Below are positions 59,024 to 64,000 of a stretch of 64,000 nt of DNA, in pieces. A model generated the notes under the pieces. That model had not been told where the DNA came from. It made no database searches and saw only the letters and a list, made by a program, of their open reading frames with translations. A program made the position numbers and the translations under genes. Location: the NCBI RefSeq assembly GCF_002007645.1, contig NZ_CP019791.1, positions 2,108,001 to 2,172,000 on the forward strand. Reading direction: 5' to 3'. Source of the DNA: Anaerohalosphaera lusitana. GTDB lineage: Bacteria; Planctomycetota; Phycisphaerae; Sedimentisphaerales; Anaerohalosphaeraceae. Every line of letters starts with the position of its first letter. The first letter of the stretch is position 1.

Positions 59024-60208
59024 ATGAGTTGGGATAAGGCAGCTAAATACGCAGAGGTTTACAGGAAAGAGCTTTTCGAGAGCGTAATGCCTTTCTGGGA
59101 TGAATACTCTGTGGACAGTGAGTTCGGCGGATATTTTACGTGTCTGAACAGGGAGGGCGAGGTTTTCGATACGGATAAGTTTGTATGGCTGCAGTGCCGG
59201 CAGGTGTGGACGTATGCGATGCTGTACAATCGGTGCGAGAAGCGTGAGGAATGGCTCGAGGTCGCCAACAACGGTGCGGATTTTCTGGCTCTGCACGGTA
59301 TGGATGGTGAGGGCAACTGGTACTTTGCGCTGAATCGCGAGGGCATGCCGCTGGTGCAGCCTTACAATATATTCAGTGACTGCTTTGCGGCGATGGCTTT
59401 TGCTCAGTATGGCCTGGCGTGCGGGAGTGAGAAGGCGATCGATATTGCGTCTAAGACATACAGGAACATACTTCGGCGGAAGGACAGGCCCAAGGGCAAG
59501 TATACCAAGGCGGTGGACGGGACGCGGGATATGAAGGGGATGGCGCTGCCGATGATACTGGCGAATCTGACGCTTGAGCTGGAGGAGGTGCTGTCGGAAG
59601 ATGAGGTCGAGTCTACGCTGGACATGTGCATCGATGAGGTGATGGGGCTGTTCCTGGATGAGCGGAAGGGGATTCTTTACGAGAACGTCGGGCCTGACGG
59701 ATCGCATGTGGACTGTTTTGACGGGAGGCTGATCAATCCGGGGCATGGGATCGAGTCGATGTGGTTCATGATGGACGTTGCGAAAAGGCGGGGCGATAAG
59801 GAGCTGATCGAGCGTGCGGTACAGGTTGTGCTGAATACGCTGGAGTATGGATGGGACGAAGAATATGGCGGAATATTTTATTTCATGGATGCCGAGGGCA
59901 GGCCGCCTCAGCAGTTGGAGTGGGATCAGAAGCTGTGGTGGGTGCATCTGGAGGCGCTGGTCGGACTGATAAAGGGATATAATCTGACGGGCAGGCAGGA
60001 ATGTCTGGACTGGTTCGAGAGGGTGCATGAGTATGCGTTCGGCGGGTTCTCGGATCCGAAGTTTGGTGAGTGGTTCGGGTATTTGAATCGGCGTGGTGAA
60101 GTGCTGATGCCGTTGAAGGGCGGTAAATGGAAGGGATGTTTCCATGTGCCTAGAGGGCTGTACTTGTGCTGGCGTGAGTTCGAGAATCTTGGGGGTGAGG
60201 GCGAATAG
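59024..60208 (+). CDS. AGE-family epimerase (N-acylglucosamine/ManNAc 2-epimerase-like)
   Basis: 394 residues, the normal size for the (alpha/alpha)6 barrel family that includes renin-binding protein/GlcNAc 2-epimerase and cellobiose epimerase. [50 protein letters not shown] and [14 protein letters not shown] (catalytic His region) are typical. Next to a neuraminate lyase the obvious reaction is ManNAc to GlcNAc. The gap to the esterase gene is 8 bases. Confidence 0.9.
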   Translation: MSWDKAAKYAEVYRKELFESVMPFWDEYSVDSEFGGYFTCLNREGEVFDTDKFVWLQCRQVWTYAMLYNRCEKREEWLEVANNGADFLALHGMDGEGNWYFALNREGMPLVQPYNIFSDCFAAMAFAQYGLACGSEKAIDIASKTYRNILRRKDRPKGKYTKAVDGTRDMKGMALPMILANLTLELEEVLSEDEVESTLDMCIDEVMGLFLDERKGILYENVGPDGSHVDCFDGRLINPGHGIESMWFMMDVAKRRGDKELIERAVQVVLNTLEYGWDEEYGGIFYFMDAEGRPPQQLEWDQKLWWVHLEALVGLIKGYNLTGRQECLDWFERVHEYAFGGFSDPKFGEWFGYLNRRGEVLMPLKGGKWKGCFHVPRGLYLCWREFENLGGEGE

Positions 60209-60216
60209 AGGACGGA

Positions 60217-61716
60217 ATGCGAATTTGTGTTAATGTGATAATTTTGATGGTCGTTACGCTTGCGGGTGTAAGTGCGGGGGCGGTGCGGCTGCCGGATATA
60301 TTCGGCGATCACATGGTGGTGCAGCGTGATGAGGAGCTTAAGGTTTGGGGCTGGGCCGAGCATGGTGAAGATGTGCGGGTGAGTTTCAAGGGTAAGGTTG
60401 CGAAGGATACAGCGGATGCTGCGGGGCGATGGTTGGTGGATCTTGGAAAGTATGAAGCGAGCTGTGAGCCGGCGGAGTTGAAGGTTGAAGGTGAGAATAC
60501 AGTGGTGGTTAAGGATGTGCTGGTTGGGGATGTGTGGGTGTGTTCGGGGCAGTCGAATATGTATTTTCCGTTGAAGCGGTCGGCCAATTATGAGGCGTTG
60601 AAAGGGTCATTGGATAATAAGATGATCAGGCTGATGCGGATGGTGCCGGGGGCCTATCCGAGTGGGCGGCAGTTCAGTGATGAGGAGCTGGCGAAGTGTG
60701 TGCCGGTTGAGTATTATGAGGGTGGATGGGAGAGGTGCAGTGAGGAGGCGGCTGCGGAGTTTTCGGCGGTGGCGTATTATTTCGGTGCGGAGATCGAAAG
60801 GCACGTGGGGGTGCCGGTGGGGCTGGTGCAGAATGCGGTGGGAGGTGCACCTGCTGAGGCTTTTGTGAGTGAGGGGACGCTTGCGGAGGATGAAGTGCTG
60901 TGGGATGTTTGCGGGGACTGGCTGGGAAGTGAAGAGTATGCGCCGTGGTGTCGCGGGAGGGCGAAGCTGAATCTTGGGGATACGGCTGGTGATGCGGAAC
61001 AGGGGCATCCGTTCAAGCCTGGGTTTCTGTTCGAGGCGGGAATTGAGCCTTTGACGGATTTTGCGGTGAAGGGGGTGATATGGTACCAGGGCGAGTCGAA
61101 TGCGCCTTTAACGGTTGTTGATGAATCAACAGATATGGTGTATAACAAACGCCTGTTGAAGACTTTAATCGGTGACTGGCGGCGAGCCTGGGGGGATAGC
61201 GATCTGCCGTTTTTGTATGTGCAGCTTCCTAATATGAATCGCAGGTGGATGGAGTTCAGGCAGATGCAGCTCGAGGTTTTGCGAGAAGTACCTGGAGTTG
61301 GAATGGCTGTGAGTATAGATGTTGGGGATCGAAGAGATGTGCATCCGCGGAACAAGCGGCCCGTGGGGAGAAGGCTTGCTTTGATCGCGAGGGCGAAGGT
61401 TTATGGGCAGGATGTTGTGTATTCGGGGCCATTGCCTGTGGATGCTGTTGTGGAAGGAGCGGAGGTTGCGGTGAAATTGGAACATGCGGAGGCGTTGCAG
61501 GTCAGATCGGGAGAAAAGGTGCGAGGGTTTGAGCTGGTGGACAGTGCTGGTCGATGGCATGAGGCGGAGGCGAGGATAAAGAGTGATAAAGTCTTTGTGC
61601 TTTCGGATGAGGTTGAGGAGCCTTCGGCGGTGCGTTATTCGTGGGCGCCGAATCCGGAGGGGAACGTTGTGAATGGCGAAGGGCTGCCGATGAGTCCTTT
61701 CATTATATCATTATAG
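60217..61716 (+). CDS. Sialate O-acetylesterase, exported
   Basis: 499 residues with an N-terminal signal (VIILMVVTLAGVSAGA). VRLPDIFGDHMVVQRD is the family opening. The catalytic serine is in VCSGQSNM, followed by GVIWYQGESNA, and the Asp-His pair is in DVHPRNKRPVGRRLA. It removes 9- or 4-O-acetyl groups from sialic acids, which otherwise block sialidase and lyase. Co-transcribed with the epimerase (8-base gap) and lyase (39-base gap). Confident. Confidence 0.92.
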   Translation: MRICVNVIILMVVTLAGVSAGAVRLPDIFGDHMVVQRDEELKVWGWAEHGEDVRVSFKGKVAKDTADAAGRWLVDLGKYEASCEPAELKVEGENTVVVKDVLVGDVWVCSGQSNMYFPLKRSANYEALKGSLDNKMIRLMRMVPGAYPSGRQFSDEELAKCVPVEYYEGGWERCSEEAAAEFSAVAYYFGAEIERHVGVPVGLVQNAVGGAPAEAFVSEGTLAEDEVLWDVCGDWLGSEEYAPWCRGRAKLNLGDTAGDAEQGHPFKPGFLFEAGIEPLTDFAVKGVIWYQGESNAPLTVVDESTDMVYNKRLLKTLIGDWRRAWGDSDLPFLYVQLPNMNRRWMEFRQMQLEVLREVPGVGMAVSIDVGDRRDVHPRNKRPVGRRLALIARAKVYGQDVVYSGPLPVDAVVEGAEVAVKLEHAEALQVRSGEKVRGFELVDSAGRWHEAEARIKSDKVFVLSDEVEEPSAVRYSWAPNPEGNVVNGEGLPMSPFIISL

Positions 61717-61755
61717 AATTGAGAACAGACATTTGTATGAAGAGTGAGGCTTACT

Positions 61756-62670
61756 ATGAATTCTAGATTCAGTGGCATACTGGCGGCGGTATTTTCGCCG
61801 ATGGACGAAAACGGCAAGGTCAACACCGGCGTGGTGCCGGCGATCGTGGACAGTCTGGTTGCGGATGGAGTTTCCGGGATATATGTTTGCGGTAGTACTG
61901 GCGAGGGACCTTTGCTGGCTCGGGAAGAACGCATGGAAGTAGCGGAAGCGTACACAAAAGCATGCAAGGATAAGATGCCTGTGATAGTGCAGGTGGGTCA
62001 TGACAGTATTGCTGAGGCTAAGGTGCTGGCTGAGCATGCGGCCGGGCTGGGTGCGGATGCTGTGGCCGCGGTGCCGCCGACGTACTTTAAATGTCCGTCC
62101 GTGGAGAATCTGGTGGATTGTATGGCGGAGATATCTGAGGCGGCTGGGGATGCGCCTTTTTACTATTACCATGTGCCCGCGCTGACGGACGGGGTTTTCA
62201 GTATGGTAGACTTTCTTAGGCTGGGCGAGGGTAAGATAAGAAATCTGGAGGGGATCAAATACAGTGCACTGACGGTGTTCGAGTGCCAGGAGTGTTTGAA
62301 CTATGCGGAGGGCAAGTATAATATTCTGTTCGGCTGTGACGAGATGCTGCTGAGCGGGCTTGTTGTGGGTGTGCCGGGGGCAGTGGGGAGTACGTTCAAT
62401 TTTGCGGCGCCGCTGTATAACAAGATAATGGATGCGTATAAGGCGGGCGATCTGGAGAGGGCGAGGGAGCTGCAGCTTCTTTCGGTGAAGATGGTAAATA
62501 CGCTGTTCAAGTATCGCGGTCAGCCCGCGTTTAAGGCGATGATGGGTATACTGGGTGTGGACTGTGGCCCGAACCGTTTGCCGTTAAAGAGTCTGGATTC
62601 CGATGAGGTGGCTGCGTTGAAGAAGGACCTGGAAGATATAGGTTTCTTTGACTGGGGACGGACGCGGTAG
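61756..62670 (+). CDS. nanA: N-acetylneuraminate lyase (DHDPS/NAL family)
   Basis: 304 residues from the ATG at 61756, with GAGG upstream. The pyruvate-binding motif is GSTGEG, the Schiff-base lysine is in GIKYSALTVFE, and the catalytic tyrosine region reads FYYYHVPALTD, which matches the FYYYH-P-ALT signature of neuraminate lyases, not dihydrodipicolinate synthase. It splits N-acetylneuraminate to ManNAc and pyruvate in the cytoplasm. The flanking sialidase, esterase and epimerase support this strongly. Confidence 0.92.
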   Translation: MNSRFSGILAAVFSPMDENGKVNTGVVPAIVDSLVADGVSGIYVCGSTGEGPLLAREERMEVAEAYTKACKDKMPVIVQVGHDSIAEAKVLAEHAAGLGADAVAAVPPTYFKCPSVENLVDCMAEISEAAGDAPFYYYHVPALTDGVFSMVDFLRLGEGKIRNLEGIKYSALTVFECQECLNYAEGKYNILFGCDEMLLSGLVVGVPGAVGSTFNFAAPLYNKIMDAYKAGDLERARELQLLSVKMVNTLFKYRGQPAFKAMMGILGVDCGPNRLPLKSLDSDEVAALKKDLEDIGFFDWGRTR

Positions 62671-62750
62671 CTGAAAATTGGACGGGCGTATTTGCAAATT
62701 TGAGGAACCTGGTGATTACTCTCTGGGCGAAAGATTAAAGGCTTAGAATC

Positions 62751-63854
62751 ATGTTGTCCAAAGAACGTGTATTAGCGGCAATCGAACGGAGGCCGGCGGA
62801 CCGGATCCCCATTTACGACTCGTTCTGGCTGGACACAGTTGCGAGGTGGCGGCAAGAGGGTCTGAGCGAGGTAGTTTCCGTGCAGGATTACTTCGGCTTT
62901 GATATTCACGTGATGGGTATTGATGCGTCTCCACGGTTCAAGCCTGAGCTGCTCGAGACGGACGGTGAGATGGTGACTATTCGCGACCGGTTCGGTTATG
63001 TCGTCAAAAAGGAAAAAAACAAGTCCAGGACGATGATGTATTTATCGCATCCGGCAGAATCTCAGGAGCAGTGGGAATCGGTCAAGAGAGGTTTCAATAT
63101 CGATCCGGACGGCCCCGCGAGAGTAGCGAAGGATCCGTTTCCATTCAAGCTGGAGATGGGCGATTCGTGGCAGAAAGTGTATGAAGATTATTGTGATTTG
63201 CTTGAGAGCGGCAAATACATCCTCGGTTCTGCTTACGGTCCTCATGAGGCTATTCTAAGGCTGCACGGGTTCGAAAAGACGCTATACAGTCTTTGCGACA
63301 GTCCTGGTATGCTTACTGACATGGCTGAGACGTATTCTAATTTTTTGCTTCAGGTAATCAACGAGAGCCTTGAGAAGGGAGTACGTTTTGATGGTCTGTT
63401 TCTTGTCGAGGACCTTGCCGCTACGAACGGCATGCTGTTTTCGCCGGATCAGTGGCGAAATATATTCAAACCGTCGATGGCGAAAATCGGCGAATTCCTG
63501 GCGTCTAACGATCTGCACTTCTGGATGCACTGCTGCGGTAACGCTGAACCTGTGTTTGGGGATCTAATCGAATGCGGCGTGCAGGTTCTTAACCCTCTGG
63601 AGGCGAAATCCGGTCTGGATGTTTGTTGGCTCAAGGATAAGTACGGTGAAGACTTGACGTTTTTCGGCAACATCGATGCGATAAAGATGTCCGGCACGGA
63701 CGAGGAGATCGAGGAGGAACTGCAAAGAAAGGTTACCGCTGCTAAGCAGGGTGGTGGCTACATCTACCATTCGGATCATTCCGTGCCGCCGGAGGTATCG
63801 TGGGGCAGATATAAGCATATTATGGAAATGGTAAGTAAATACGGTAAATATTAG
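62751..63854 (+). CDS. URO-D/MtaA-like methyltransferase-family protein, copy 2
   Basis: 367 residues. LSKERVLAAIERRPADRIPIYDSFW is the family start. MHCCGNAEPVFGDLIECGVQVLNPLEAKSG carries the same H-x-C motif as copy 1, and VEDLAATNGMLFSPDQWRNIFKPSMAKI is the usual barrel region. It is a distant paralogue of 57923-58999, separated from it by three sugar genes. Two such proteins in one sialic acid operon are unexpected; they might handle a methylated sialic acid or glycan. Function unproven. Confidence 0.8.
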   Translation: MLSKERVLAAIERRPADRIPIYDSFWLDTVARWRQEGLSEVVSVQDYFGFDIHVMGIDASPRFKPELLETDGEMVTIRDRFGYVVKKEKNKSRTMMYLSHPAESQEQWESVKRGFNIDPDGPARVAKDPFPFKLEMGDSWQKVYEDYCDLLESGKYILGSAYGPHEAILRLHGFEKTLYSLCDSPGMLTDMAETYSNFLLQVINESLEKGVRFDGLFLVEDLAATNGMLFSPDQWRNIFKPSMAKIGEFLASNDLHFWMHCCGNAEPVFGDLIECGVQVLNPLEAKSGLDVCWLKDKYGEDLTFFGNIDAIKMSGTDEEIEEELQRKVTAAKQGGGYIYHSDHSVPPEVSWGRYKHIMEMVSKYGKY

Positions 63855-63869
63855 TGCGGAGCTTTTTTT

Positions 63870-64000
63870 ATGCTGAGGAAGATTTCATATTTTGTTTTGT
63901 TGGTTGTGCTGGTTTTAGCTGCAACGGCAAGTGCCCAGCAGCAGGTTGACAAGGATTATCTGGACTGGTCTCAGTTGCCGGAGCTGCCTGATGAGCTTGG
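63870..64000 (+). CDS. Exported protein, cut by the window edge
   Basis: Only the first 43 codons are visible. ATG at 63870 with GGAG upstream, then a clear signal peptide (ISYFVLLVVLVLAATASAQ) with a cleavage site near Ala-Gln. The mature start (QQVDKDYLDWSQLPELPDELG) shows no recognisable domain. It starts 15 bases after the methyltransferase-like gene, so it belongs to the operon and may be another glycan-degrading enzyme. Confidence 0.7.
   Translation, partial: MLRKISYFVLLVVLVLAATASAQQQVDKDYLDWSQLPELPDEL

Overview
The window looks like the chromosome of an anaerobic member of the Planctomycetes, most likely class Phycisphaerae, order Sedimentisphaerales. This is inference from gene content. 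The clues are a PEP-CTERM tail, a pseudopilin with an H-X9-DG type C-terminus, paired Gfo/Idh and DUF1080 proteins, a Tat-exported oxidoreductase, a triplicated zinc anti-sigma protein, Mrp/ferredoxin and NifX-like genes typical of anaerobes, and lipid A type genes (Kdo transferase, LpxL-like acyltransferase, MlaEF, an MsbA-like exporter) that indicate an outer membrane.

Layout, left third. Positions 1-5631 are one leftward operon: PPi-type phosphofructokinase, SDR dehydrogenase, HAD phosphatase, a LarA-like nickel-pincer racemase/epimerase, and 6-phosphogluconate dehydrogenase (cut by the window edge). A divergent ROK regulator follows. A 25-bp sequence is present on both sides of the intergenic region and is a candidate operator. 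Then come an EF-G-like GTPase, alpha-glucan phosphorylase, a PtsN-like IIA protein, a degenerate B12-binding-domain protein, MlaE-MlaF, an AmrS-type radical SAM enzyme, and a leftward iron-sulfur/Mrp cluster (17134-20516).

Middle third. A candidate structured small RNA (about 20719-20831) precedes a polysaccharide block: nitroreductase-like protein, pyruvyl transferase, GT2 glycosyltransferase and an MsbA-like ABC exporter with a PDZ-like domain inserted in its first external loop. Next are tRNA-Lys, a BioD-like/DRTGG ATPase, FolD, a lipoprotein, a FucP-type sugar porter, SppA with a possible 32-residue membrane peptide downstream, and a leucine-rich-repeat PEP-CTERM gene split by an IS3-family (IS407-group) element. 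The IS has a 4-bp target duplication, and removing it restores the reading frame exactly. An LpxL-like acyltransferase, an ECF sigma/anti-sigma pair, a pseudopilin and aspartate kinase follow. The top strand goes from C-rich to G-rich at about 39-41 kb whatever the gene orientation, as expected near a replication origin. At 42.2-42.4 kb a non-coding stretch holds a helically phased array of an 11-bp motif.

Right third. Several genes are conserved hypotheticals, among them a cytoplasmic GH10-like protein that lacks both catalytic glutamates. Others are ComEA-like, BHMT-like, WaaA/KdtA, tRNA-Arg, and an exported Gfo/Idh plus DUF1080 pair. From 55053 a near-consensus promoter drives a rightward operon: GntR/FadR regulator, sialidase, URO-D/MtaA-like protein, AGE-family epimerase, sialate O-acetylesterase, N-acetylneuraminate lyase, a second URO-D/MtaA-like protein, and an exported protein cut by the window edge. 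Sialidase and esterase would release and deacetylate sialic acid, the lyase would split it, and the epimerase would convert ManNAc to GlcNAc. The two methyltransferase-like proteins have no place in the textbook pathway and, with the LarA operon, are the most promising candidates for undescribed biochemistry here.
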